From assembly GCA_045635565.1 (NCBI GenBank), contig JAZTVX010000003.1, positions 1 to 20,573 on the forward strand: a stretch of DNA of 20,573 nucleotides, written 5' to 3'. Of the stretch, positions 6,939 through 15,178 are shown in pieces; the first letter of the stretch is position 1, and the number at the start of each line of letters is the position of its first letter. A model generated the notes under the pieces. The model ran no database searches and was not told the origin of the DNA. It was given only the letters and a program-made list of their open reading frames with translations. The position numbers and the translations under genes were made by a program. The stretch is from RGIG4140 sp045635565 (GTDB taxonomy: Bacteria > Pseudomonadota > Alphaproteobacteria > CAAHEQ01 > UBA3637).

Positions 6939-7660
6939 ATATTCATCCTCTTTTTATAAATGGCTTCTGCCAATTCAAGTTCTTCAGGCGTGTTCACACC
7001 ATGTAATTCGTCCGAATCACCGATAACAACATCCCGCCTTAACCCATTTTCTTTTGCCAACGCAACAATGTCCGTCAAATAATATTCATGAGCAGCATTT
7101 TCATTTCCTATTTTTTTCAGTAATGATAATAAATGTTGTCCGTTGACACACATGACACCGGAATTACATAATTTAATTGCTCTTTGTGCATCAGTTGCAT
7201 CTTTGTATTCAACAATGGCATCCAATCCATCTTCACCCATGACCAAACGACCGTAACGACGGGCATCAGCAGGAATAAATCCTAACACGACCACATCAGA
7301 ACCGGATAAACATTTATCACACATCTTTTGCAACGTCGGTGCTGTAAATAACGGCTGATCGCCAAATAAAATTAAAACACACCCATCAAAAGGCATAATA
7401 TGTTTTTCGGCTGCCAAAACAGCATGAGCCGTCCCCAGACGTTCGTGTTGTATAACAGTCGGATACGGTTGAACAGCTTGTTGAACATTATCCATATCCG
7501 GACCGATAACAACGGTGACATCATCAATACCACTTTCTTGAACCGAATCCAACAAAATGTTAATCATCGGACGTTCACATATAGTGTTTAATACTTTCGG
7601 TATCGGAGAACCCATCCGTGTTCCCATGCCTGCTCCCAATATAATTGCTTTTATTTTCAT
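6932..7660 (-). CDS. GlmU-type sugar-1-phosphate uridylyltransferase, N-terminal domain only
   Basis: This is a nucleotidyltransferase with a Rossmann-like fold, probably UTP + GlcNAc-1-phosphate to UDP-GlcNAc. Motifs from the chosen start: LGAGMGTRM (8-16) with Lys22 in PKVL, LGTAHA (75-80), GDQPL (100-104), EYKDAT (151-156), NSG (166-168), EYYLTDI (192-198). All are characteristic of the GlmU pyrophosphorylase domain. The protein is 242 aa and lacks the C-terminal left-handed beta-helix that carries acetyltransferase activity in usual GlmU (about 450 aa). An upstream in-frame start at 7696 exists, but the ATG at 7660 has GAGGA 5 nt before it, lies 7 bp after the ptsP stop and begins at the family's usual N-terminus. 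Substrate choice is inferred; another hexose-1-phosphate is possible. Confidence 0.82.
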   Translation of the reverse strand: MKIKAIILGAGMGTRMGSPIPKVLNTICERPMINILLDSVQESGIDDVTVVIGPDMDNVQQAVQPYPTVIQHERLGTAHAVLAAEKHIMPFDGCVLILFGDQPLFTAPTLQKMCDKCLSGSDVVVLGFIPADARRYGRLVMGEDGLDAIVEYKDATDAQRAIKLCNSGVMCVNGQHLLSLLKKIGNENAAHEYYLTDIVALAKENGLRRDVVIGDSDELHGVNTPEELELAEAIYKKRMNIC

Positions 7661-7667
7661 ATTTTCC

Positions 7668-9947
7668 TCATATAAATATATCATGATCAATTGCATATGA
7701 TTGCAAAAGTGGTCTTAACGTTTCCGTCGTATCTGATAAATGACGGATAATGAACGATTCAAGTTGTGCCTGATGTATTGTTCGGACAAGTGCTTTTATC
7801 CGCCCTAACGCCCCCGGATTCATTGAAACTTTTTTAAAGCCTAAACCGATTAACGCCATACATTCCAAAGGACGAGAAGCCATTTCACCACAAACGGAAC
7901 AGGGAATACCCGCTTTTTCACAAGTTGTATGAACATATCTCAACATTTTTAAAAAAGCCGGTGATAAGGTGTCATATCGTGTCCATATCATCGAATTACT
8001 TCTATCCGTTGCAAATAAAAACTGCGCTAAATCATTCGTCCCAATTGAAACGAAATCAACTTCTTTAACTAAAGCATCTAATTGAAACAGAAGTGATGGC
8101 ACTTCCAACATGGTACCAACTTTCACTTCCTTCGGTAACGGCTTACCTTTTTCCCGTTCACGATTTAATTCAATATTTAATGCTTCTTTAGCTTGCCGAA
8201 ATTCTTCTATTGTTGTGATCATCGGAAACATGACATGCAGTTTTTTATCAGCACACGCCCGAATGAACGCTCTTAATTGTCCCCGTAAAATAGCCCGTCT
8301 GTCTAATGTAATTCGAATGGAACGCCATCCCATAGCCGGATTTTTTTCTCCTTTGTTTTCAAAGTATGGCAAAACCTTATCCGATCCGATATCCAAGGTG
8401 CGAAACACAACCGGTTTATCTTTCATTTCCTGTGTAACACGTCGGTAAATGGCCGTTTGTTCTTTAACATCAGGTAGTTGTTCCGATGACATAAATGGCA
8501 ATTCCGTCCGATATAATCCTATCCCGTCAAACAGAGTTGATTTGGCTTTAATCAAATCACTGGATAAACCGGCATTGATGTTTAACGATATATCTTTTCC
8601 ATCTAATGTAACAGCAGGTAAATCGCTTAACTGTTCCAATCGATTTTGCAACCGTCGATGAATTTTTATTTTGGATTCAAATTCATCTAATACTTCATCA
8701 GACGGATTTAAGTGCAAGAAACCGGCATCGGCATCAACAGCTAAAACATCATCGTTTAAAACAATGGATGAAATATTTTTAATACCTGCAACAACCGGTA
8801 TATTGAAAGAACGTGCCACGATAACAACGTGCATCGTTTGTGAACCTTCTTCCAAAACAATAGCCTTAATGCGAGAAATATCGTAATCTAATAATTCCGC
8901 CGGCCCTAAACTTTCAGCAACCAAAACTGTATTTTTCGGCAGTTTTTTGACGAGAGATACCTGTTCCCCCCGCAAATGACGCATGAGCCGATTGGTTAAA
9001 TCTTGGAAATCATGAATGCGTTCCCGAATATATGTATCCGTAATCAAACGCATGCGTTCCGTCATTTCACTACATGAACGCTGAACGGCGGCTTCTGCCG
9101 TTAAACCGTCATGAATGGATTTTAATATCTTATTATGCCAACCTTTATCCCGCACAAACATTAAATATGTCTCAAGAATACCTGTTTGTTCTTCTGACAT
9201 ATTCGGTTTGGATAACATGTGATTGATTTCTGTTTCCACGGCTTTCATCGCCGTTTCAAGACGTTTGATTTCCTTGGTAACACTACCGGCTAAAACTTTA
9301 CCCAAAACAAGCCGTTTATGAACAAATGCACGTCCCAATGCAATACCGACAATAATTTTATCGGCTTCGAATTTTTTATGTTGGCGACCGACACCGATTT
9401 TCTTTTCAACACTACCAATCGCTATGCCAGATAAAATACCTGACAAAGCCATGGCAATAATTTGCAACAACTCTAACACTTCATTGACATAAATTGCCGG
9501 TTCAACCGTTTGAACACACAAGACTCCCAACAAAACATTTTCATGTAAAATCGGCACACCCGCCAACGAATTAAAATGATTTTCACCTGTTTCAGGTTTG
9601 TAAACAAAACTGGCATGTTCCCATATATTATTAAATGATTGTGGTTTTCTTTTCAGAGCAATTTCACCAACCAACCCCTCCCCGACACGTAAAAATGTAT
9701 CATGCACAGATTTATCGTCCAACCCTTTTGTTGCGTATAATTCCAACACATCACCAGGTCGAACAATATAACAAGAACAAACATCAACTTTTAATATACG
9801 AACAACCTCTGAAACAACATTATTGAGTTTAGTTTCCGTTGGTGTATCGGATTGACGAACTTCTTTTCGAACTCCTTTTAACAACTGTTCTGCAACGGCT
9901 TTATGTGCCGTTACTGTTCGATTTAAGTCCGTTGAAGTTGATTGCAT
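7668..9947 (-). CDS. ptsP: PtsP, GAF-domain phosphoenolpyruvate-protein phosphotransferase (EI-Ntr)
   Basis: This is enzyme I of the nitrogen-type PTS. It takes phosphate from PEP and passes it to NPr. The 759-aa layout is typical: GAF sensor (about 20-165), EI N-terminal helical HPr-binding domain (about 195-315), phosphohistidine swivel domain with His373 in GSQTMHVVIVAR (family usually GG-x-TSH-x-AI-x-AR), and a PEP-binding TIM barrel with GTMLEVPS, SIGTNDLAQF and catalytic Cys686 in SVCGEM. All catalytic residues are present. In this family glutamine or alpha-ketoglutarate is sensed through GAF. It is the first gene of the operon that continues into the glmU-like gene 7 bp later. No NPr or EIIA gene is in the window. 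The 5' region has a good promoter. Confidence 0.95.
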   Translation of the reverse strand: MQSTSTDLNRTVTAHKAVAEQLLKGVRKEVRQSDTPTETKLNNVVSEVVRILKVDVCSCYIVRPGDVLELYATKGLDDKSVHDTFLRVGEGLVGEIALKRKPQSFNNIWEHASFVYKPETGENHFNSLAGVPILHENVLLGVLCVQTVEPAIYVNEVLELLQIIAMALSGILSGIAIGSVEKKIGVGRQHKKFEADKIIVGIALGRAFVHKRLVLGKVLAGSVTKEIKRLETAMKAVETEINHMLSKPNMSEEQTGILETYLMFVRDKGWHNKILKSIHDGLTAEAAVQRSCSEMTERMRLITDTYIRERIHDFQDLTNRLMRHLRGEQVSLVKKLPKNTVLVAESLGPAELLDYDISRIKAIVLEEGSQTMHVVIVARSFNIPVVAGIKNISSIVLNDDVLAVDADAGFLHLNPSDEVLDEFESKIKIHRRLQNRLEQLSDLPAVTLDGKDISLNINAGLSSDLIKAKSTLFDGIGLYRTELPFMSSEQLPDVKEQTAIYRRVTQEMKDKPVVFRTLDIGSDKVLPYFENKGEKNPAMGWRSIRITLDRRAILRGQLRAFIRACADKKLHVMFPMITTIEEFRQAKEALNIELNREREKGKPLPKEVKVGTMLEVPSLLFQLDALVKEVDFVSIGTNDLAQFLFATDRSNSMIWTRYDTLSPAFLKMLRYVHTTCEKAGIPCSVCGEMASRPLECMALIGLGFKKVSMNPGALGRIKALVRTIHQAQLESFIIRHLSDTTETLRPLLQSYAIDHDIFI

Positions 9948-9990
9948 GAAGCATATCCTTTATTGTGATAAAAACACTTTTTGTGCAAAT

Positions 9991-10019
9991 AGTGTACGTT
10001 TTCTTTTCTTTCCCGTCAA
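9991..10019 (-). promoter_or_regulatory. Promoter of the ptsP operon
   Basis: On the minus strand TTGACG (10019-10014), a 17-bp spacer and TACACT (9996-9991), about 45 bp before the ptsP ATG at 9947. Confidence 0.6.
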
Positions 10020-10175
10020 GTTATTTTTAAAAACAAGACACCTGTTTTACGTGCAAATGTGTCAAAACACAAAAAAAAGAATATTTTACCACGGTTAAAA
10101 GTAAACAAATAATTAACAATAAAAATCAGATGGTTAAAAATATCTTTTTCCCCTTTTAAAAGGATGAATAAGGAC

Positions 10176-10204
10176 TTGACAGAACCCGTAAAATCTGCAA
10201 TATT
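10176..10204 (+). promoter_or_regulatory. Promoter of the cdsA-fzlA operon
   Basis: TTGACA (10176-10181), a 17-bp spacer and AATATT (10199-10204), about 28 bp before the cdsA ATG. A perfect 12-bp palindrome CCTTTTAAAAGG (10152-10163) lies 12 bp upstream of the -35. Confidence 0.5.
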
Positions 10205-10231
10205 GAGTGCACATAATGAAAGGATAAACAC

Positions 10232-11080
10232 ATGCATTCAAATTTATTTTTAAGAACGATTTCGGCGGTTATTTTAGCCCCGTTAGTTTTAGGAAGTATT
10301 TGGTTCGGAAAGTTTTTTTATGAAATATATTCCATTCCTTTGTACACGATTTTATTGGCAACATTCGGGGCCGGCTTGGCTTGGGAATGGAGCATGATGT
10401 TTGATAAAAAAGTCACATCTAATACCGTGATTATGGCATTATTTGCCTGTCTGGTTGCTTTCCTGACAGAAGGGAATCCCGGATTTGCATTATGGTTATC
10501 ATTGTTGGGCATGACGGTTGTTTATTGGAAAACAAACGGTCGTTTGGCTTTTTCATTGGGAACACTTTACATTTGTTTGCCTATTTTGTCGTTAGGTTAT
10601 ATTTATTATGTTAATGACGGCATCAGTCGTGAAATTGTTTTATGGCTGTTTTTTGTCGTTTGGGCAACGGATATCGGTGGTTATGTTGTCGGCAAAACAG
10701 TCAAAGGTCCTAAGTTAGCACCCAAAATCAGTGCTAAAAAAACATGGTCGGGTTTAGCGGGAGCCATTTTATTTGCCATGTTGGTTGCATATGGATTTGC
10801 ATTATACCTGAAAGCATATAATTATTTATTACCGGAAAGTTCCGTTACATTTAATCAATTAGTTTTTGTGTTGGTTTCATCAGCCGGCATTTTGGCAATT
10901 GTTTCACAAATCGGAGACTTTTTCGAATCCTACATCAAACGCCGATTAGATTTAAAAGATTCAAGCAATCTAATCCCCGGACACGGTGGATTATTTGATC
11001 GGGTTGATGGCTTGTTATTTGCTTCTGTTGTCACGGCTTTGATTATTTGTTATTTTAACGACGGGGGCGTTTTATTCTAA
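10232..11080 (+). CDS. cdsA: Phosphatidate cytidylyltransferase
   Basis: It makes CDP-diacylglycerol from CTP and phosphatidate in the inner membrane, the entry to phospholipids. The 282-aa product is almost all membrane helices. It carries the family signature near the end: SYIKRR (233-238), LKDSSNLIPGHGGLFDRVD (241-259), plus WATDIGGY (144-151) and KISAKKTWSG (165-174). AAGGA precedes the ATG. Its stop overlaps the rseP start (TAATG). In many alphaproteobacteria this gene follows uppS and precedes dxr; here it opens the operon and dxr is absent. Confidence 0.95.
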   Translation: MHSNLFLRTISAVILAPLVLGSIWFGKFFYEIYSIPLYTILLATFGAGLAWEWSMMFDKKVTSNTVIMALFACLVAFLTEGNPGFALWLSLLGMTVVYWKTNGRLAFSLGTLYICLPILSLGYIYYVNDGISREIVLWLFFVVWATDIGGYVVGKTVKGPKLAPKISAKKTWSGLAGAILFAMLVAYGFALYLKAYNYLLPESSVTFNQLVFVLVSSAGILAIVSQIGDFFESYIKRRLDLKDSSNLIPGHGGLFDRVDGLLFASVVTALIICYFNDGGVLF

Positions 11081-12177
11081 TGTTATCCTCACTGATTTAT
11101 GTTTTCGCATTTGTTTTTGTACTTTCGTTAGTTGTTGTCATTCACGAAGGCGGACATTTCTATGTCGCTCGTTTGTGTGGTGTTCATGTAACGGATTTTT
11201 CCATCGGTTTCGGAAAAGAACTGTGGCATCGAGTTGATAAAAAAGGGACACGCTGGAAAGTTTGTTTAATTCCGTTAGGTGGATATGTTAAAATGTTGGG
11301 TGATGAAGATGCTGCCAGTGCTAAATCATCGACGCAAAATGTGTCGGTTGACATGGTCAAATACACATTTTTGGCTCAACCATTGTGGAAACGGGCTGCC
11401 ATTATTTTTGCCGGTCCCGCTATGAATTATATTTTTGCCATTCTTTTACTGACGGGTATTATTTTTAAATTTGGGGAAGTTATTGTTCCAGCCGTTGTTG
11501 GGGAGGTTATTCCTCATTCTGCTGCTTCGGAAGCCGGTTTGGAAAAGGGGGATAAATTATTAACTATTAACGGACAGAATATTGTCGGATTTACAGATAT
11601 TCAACGAATTGTGCGTTTGACGGAATTTGAAAAACCGTTAACCATCGTTTTGGAAAGACAGGGAAGTCAAAAAGAAGTATTGTTAAAACCACGTATTGTT
11701 GATGGTTCGGAATATCCGCTTATCGGTATTCGTCCAACGGCAGAATTGATTACAGCCAATAAAGATATCAATATTTTGCAGGCGTTTACACTGGCTATCA
11801 AAGATGCTTATCAAATGACGGCTGATACAATCACTTATTTAAAACAGGTTTTATTTTCAAACCGTTCGGCCAAAGACATGCGTGGTCCGTTAGGTATTGC
11901 CGAAGCATCCGGTGATGCAATGAAAGGGGGATTTTTATCTTTGTTAGGCTTTATTGTTCAAATTTCTATTGCTGTCGGATTTATGAATTTACTGCCGATT
12001 CCGGTGTTAGACGGAGGACATTTGGCTTTTTATGCCGTTGAAGCCGTTCGTGGTAAACCTCTTTCTGAACGGGCGCAAAATAGGTGTTTGATGTTCGGTA
12101 TTGGTTTATTGCTTTTATTGTTAACATATACCATGTTTTTAGACATACCCCGCATTATCGGTCGGATATTTGGATAA
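11080..12177 (+). CDS. rseP: RseP, site-2 zinc metalloprotease
   Basis: It cleaves membrane-embedded substrates such as anti-sigma factors and remnant signal peptides. The 365-aa product has the zinc motif HEGGH (22-26) in the first helix, a second conserved membrane motif AGPAMNYIFA (111-120), one PDZ domain (about 140-220) and NLLPIPVLDGGH (303-314), whose Asp is the third zinc ligand. E. coli RseP has two PDZ domains and about 450 residues; this is the shorter single-PDZ form common in other bacteria. It is translationally coupled to cdsA and is followed by bamA after 32 bp. Confidence 0.95.
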   Translation: MLSSLIYVFAFVFVLSLVVVIHEGGHFYVARLCGVHVTDFSIGFGKELWHRVDKKGTRWKVCLIPLGGYVKMLGDEDAASAKSSTQNVSVDMVKYTFLAQPLWKRAAIIFAGPAMNYIFAILLLTGIIFKFGEVIVPAVVGEVIPHSAASEAGLEKGDKLLTINGQNIVGFTDIQRIVRLTEFEKPLTIVLERQGSQKEVLLKPRIVDGSEYPLIGIRPTAELITANKDINILQAFTLAIKDAYQMTADTITYLKQVLFSNRSAKDMRGPLGIAEASGDAMKGGFLSLLGFIVQISIAVGFMNLLPIPVLDGGHLAFYAVEAVRGKPLSERAQNRCLMFGIGLLLLLLTYTMFLDIPRIIGRIFG

Positions 12178-12209
12178 ACGGTTTAATTTTGAAATTTTAG
12201 GGAAGAAAA

Positions 12210-14477
12210 ATGAAAAAAACAATCGGATTACTGTTATTAAGTTCTTTTTTGACAACAACTGCCAGTGCTGCCGTCTTAAAAAACGTCACGGTCAACGGAA
12301 CACAACGTTTGGAAGACAGCACAATTATGAGTTACTTAAATGTTAAAAAGGGGCAAAACATTACCTCCTCTGATTTAGACAAGGCTACCAAAACATTGTT
12401 TGCAACTGGTTTATTTTCTGATGTACGCATTCAAATGAACAACGGAACAATGTCTGTTCAATTGGAAGAAAACCCCATTGTACGAGATGTCTTTTTTGAA
12501 GGAAATGATAAACTGGACGATGACATTTTAAAAACGGAAATCACGTTAAAACCTCGTTCCGTCTATACCAAAAACAAAGCCCAATCTGATGCCGATCGAT
12601 TGTTGGAGGTGTACAAGAGAAATGGTCGTTTTGGGGCAACGGTTACACCTAAAATCATTCAAAAAGACCAAAATCGAGTTGATATTGTTTTTGAAATTGA
12701 CGAAGGTGCAAAGACAGTTATTGAAAAAATCAACTTTATCGGTAATCAGCATTTTTCATCTGATGAATTAAAAGACGTTATGATTACCAAAGAAAGTGCT
12801 TGGTACCGTTTCTTTGCCAGTACGGACACATATGATCCGGATCGGTTGAATTACGATCAGGAAATGTTACGTCGTTTCTATTTGCAGGAAGGATATGTTG
12901 ATTTTGAAGTCAAAAATGCCGTTGCTGAATTATTGCCTGATAAATCGGGCTTTATTTTAACCATTGAAGTTGATGAAGGCAACCGTTATCGTTTTGCACA
13001 ACCGGAAATTATTGTTTCATTGCCGGAATATCAAAGAAAATCCAAAGTGGATTTAAAAAAATTTTTAGAATTTAAAGCCGGTGACCGTTTTAATTCGGAA
13101 TTGATTGATAAAACAATTGAAAATTTGACTGATGAATTTTTAGATGCCGGTTACGCTTTTGCCGAAGTCACACCTGAATTTTTCAAAGATGAAGATAAAA
13201 AAACCGTTCGTATCGTGTTTCGGGTACAAGAAGGCGCTAAAGTAAAAATCAACAAAATCAACATTCATGGTAATTCACGAACAAAAGATACCGTTATTCG
13301 TCGGGAATTTCGCTTAAAAGAAGGAGATGCTTTTAATGCGGCTAAATTACGTCGATCAAAACAACGGATTGAAAATTTAGATTACTTTGATAAGGTTGAT
13401 TTTAAAACAATTCCCGTTTATGGTGATTCATCACGGACAAACGTTGATGTTCAGGTATCGGAAAAATCAACCGGTTCATTCAATATTGGTGTCGGCTGGT
13501 CATCATATGACGGTTTGTTGTTTGAAACAGGGATTACGGAACGCAACATTTTGGGAACGGGTAACATTGTCAATTTGAACGCTTTGATTTCACAACGAGA
13601 AACACAATACACAGCCGGTTTTACAAATCCGTATTTTATGGATATGCCGTTATTAGCCGGACTCGAAATTTTCAGAACAACCCGTGATAACAGTGATTAC
13701 AGTTCGTACAGTTCAACATCAACCGGTGGGGCTATACGTTTCGGTTGGGATTACACAGACAGATTGCGTCAAACCGTTCGTTATACATTACGTCAAGACG
13801 ATGTAACGGATATTGATGATGATGCATCTATCTATATTAAAGAACAAAAAGGTAAAACAAATGTATCCATGCTCGGGCAAGACTTGGTCTATGACCGACG
13901 GGACAGCAGTATCAATCCGACGGAAGGGTATTATCTTTCGTTCGGAGCTGATGTTGCCGGTTTAGGGGGCGATACAAAATTTTTCAGAGCCAATCTAACC
14001 GGTATCCAATATTTCCCCGTTGCTGATGAAGTTGTTTTATCCGTACGAGGTGATGCCGGACACATCTGGGGACTGGGGGGCGAAGATGTTCGAATCAATA
14101 ATCGCTATTTCTTGGGCGATGCTTCTTTGCGTGGATTTGAATACGGTGGTGTCGGAGCCCGTGACCGTGCAACTGATGACTCGTTAGGAGGCAACTGGTA
14201 TGCAACAGCATCAACAGAAATTGTCTTCCCTGTCGGATTACCGAAAGAATTGGGTATTAAGGGTAAATTATTTTCAGATGCTGGTCTTATCGGAAAACCG
14301 GACGGTTATGACGCACAAACCATGGATTATAAAAATTCCGTTCGTGTGTCAGTCGGTACGGGTATTTTATGGCAATCTCCGATGGGTATGATTAACTTGG
14401 ATTTTGCAGCACCGATTGTTAAAGAAGACGGTGATAAAACACAAATATTTCGTTTAAACTTTGGAAAAGGATTTTAA
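12210..14477 (+). CDS. bamA: BamA, outer-membrane protein assembly factor
   Basis: This is the central Omp85 protein that folds beta-barrels into the outer membrane. The 755-aa product starts with a signal peptide (cut near Ala20 in TASAAVL). Five POTRA repeats follow to about residue 420 (for example FFEGNDKLDDD, NFIGNQHFSSDEL, NIHGNSRTKD). Then comes a 16-strand barrel starting near GSFNIGVGWSSYDG. The L6 loop has SLRGFEYGG (about 637-645), the essential RGF motif. The C-terminus is FRLNFGKGF, ending in Phe as the barrel signal requires. Length and order are typical. GGGAAG lies upstream of the ATG. Confidence 0.97.
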   Translation: MKKTIGLLLLSSFLTTTASAAVLKNVTVNGTQRLEDSTIMSYLNVKKGQNITSSDLDKATKTLFATGLFSDVRIQMNNGTMSVQLEENPIVRDVFFEGNDKLDDDILKTEITLKPRSVYTKNKAQSDADRLLEVYKRNGRFGATVTPKIIQKDQNRVDIVFEIDEGAKTVIEKINFIGNQHFSSDELKDVMITKESAWYRFFASTDTYDPDRLNYDQEMLRRFYLQEGYVDFEVKNAVAELLPDKSGFILTIEVDEGNRYRFAQPEIIVSLPEYQRKSKVDLKKFLEFKAGDRFNSELIDKTIENLTDEFLDAGYAFAEVTPEFFKDEDKKTVRIVFRVQEGAKVKINKINIHGNSRTKDTVIRREFRLKEGDAFNAAKLRRSKQRIENLDYFDKVDFKTIPVYGDSSRTNVDVQVSEKSTGSFNIGVGWSSYDGLLFETGITERNILGTGNIVNLNALISQRETQYTAGFTNPYFMDMPLLAGLEIFRTTRDNSDYSSYSSTSTGGAIRFGWDYTDRLRQTVRYTLRQDDVTDIDDDASIYIKEQKGKTNVSMLGQDLVYDRRDSSINPTEGYYLSFGADVAGLGGDTKFFRANLTGIQYFPVADEVVLSVRGDAGHIWGLGGEDVRINNRYFLGDASLRGFEYGGVGARDRATDDSLGGNWYATASTEIVFPVGLPKELGIKGKLFSDAGLIGKPDGYDAQTMDYKNSVRVSVGTGILWQSPMGMINLDFAAPIVKEDGDKTQIFRLNFGKGF

Positions 14478-14479
14478 TC

Positions 14480-15169
14480 ATGAATAAACTTTTAAAATAC
14501 AGTGGATTATTAGCATTAGGAGTTGCCTTAATCGGATTTGGAATGTGCTTATCGGAAAAAGAAGAAATGCAAACCATCGGTGTATTAGATAATGATAAAA
14601 TTTTAATAACGGCTGCACCGTTTCGTGCCATTCTCGGAGAAGAACAAAAATATTTGAATGCATTGACCGCCCGTCAAGCCGAAGACGAAAAAATGTTACA
14701 AACGGAATTGGCAGCGTTACAGAAAAAAATAAAAGAATCGGGAAAATCACCAAATGCGTTTCAAAAAGAAGTTGGTGAATTTCAAGAAAAAGTTGTCTTT
14801 TACAACCAATCATATCAATTACAAAAAGCCTTAATCGCTAAAGCAGGAGGAATTGCCCGTCAGCAATTAGACCCGCATGTTCAAGCCGTTTTAAATGAAA
14901 TGGGTCAAGCCGGTTATCAAATTATTTTGCCAAAAAAATCAACAATGTACAGTGCGTCGCAAACGGATGTGACAGCTGATTTTATACGCTTATTAGATGC
15001 GAAAAAAATTCAAATTGCTTTCCCAAATCCGGCACAGTTGGTTACACCGACAAAACCTCAGCCAACATCAGACATTCAAAACGTCACACAGGCTCAACCG
15101 GCAACGGAAACGAATCCTCAAACAAATGAAATTAAATCACAACCAAAAGAAAAAACAAAGAAAAAATAA
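14480..15169 (+). CDS. skp: Skp/OmpH-family periplasmic chaperone with extended tail
   Basis: It escorts unfolded outer-membrane proteins to BamA in the periplasm. The 229-aa product has an N-terminal hydrophobic segment (about 6-23) acting as signal peptide or anchor. A beta strand with IGVLDNDKIL follows, then two long charged helices (about 50-130) for the tentacles, and VLNEMGQAGYQIILPKKS, the closing strands of the OmpH fold. From about residue 185 there is a Pro/Thr/Gln/Asn/Lys-rich tail ending KEKTKKK, which the usual 160-190-aa proteins lack. Its ATG is 2 bp after the bamA stop, with AAAGGA inside the bamA end. The hydrophobic segment ends in FGMC, which is a poor lipobox. The family is assigned from fold pattern and position, as the sequence itself diverges. 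Confidence 0.85.
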   Translation: MNKLLKYSGLLALGVALIGFGMCLSEKEEMQTIGVLDNDKILITAAPFRAILGEEQKYLNALTARQAEDEKMLQTELAALQKKIKESGKSPNAFQKEVGEFQEKVVFYNQSYQLQKALIAKAGGIARQQLDPHVQAVLNEMGQAGYQIILPKKSTMYSASQTDVTADFIRLLDAKKIQIAFPNPAQLVTPTKPQPTSDIQNVTQAQPATETNPQTNEIKSQPKEKTKKK

Positions 15170-15178
15170 GGATATCAT

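Noticed and set aside
7661..7696. Upstream start of the glmU-like gene
   Set aside because: It would overlap ptsP by 29 bp and add 12 residues not seen in the family; the start at 7660 has a good ribosome site.
10016..10237. 73-codon frame in the ptsP-cdsA spacer
   Set aside because: It covers the divergent promoters, is Phe/Leu/Lys-rich from A/T runs and has no ribosome site.
14480..14560. Skp as a lipoprotein
   Set aside because: FGMC at the end of the hydrophobic segment does not fit the lipobox consensus, which prefers small residues before Cys.
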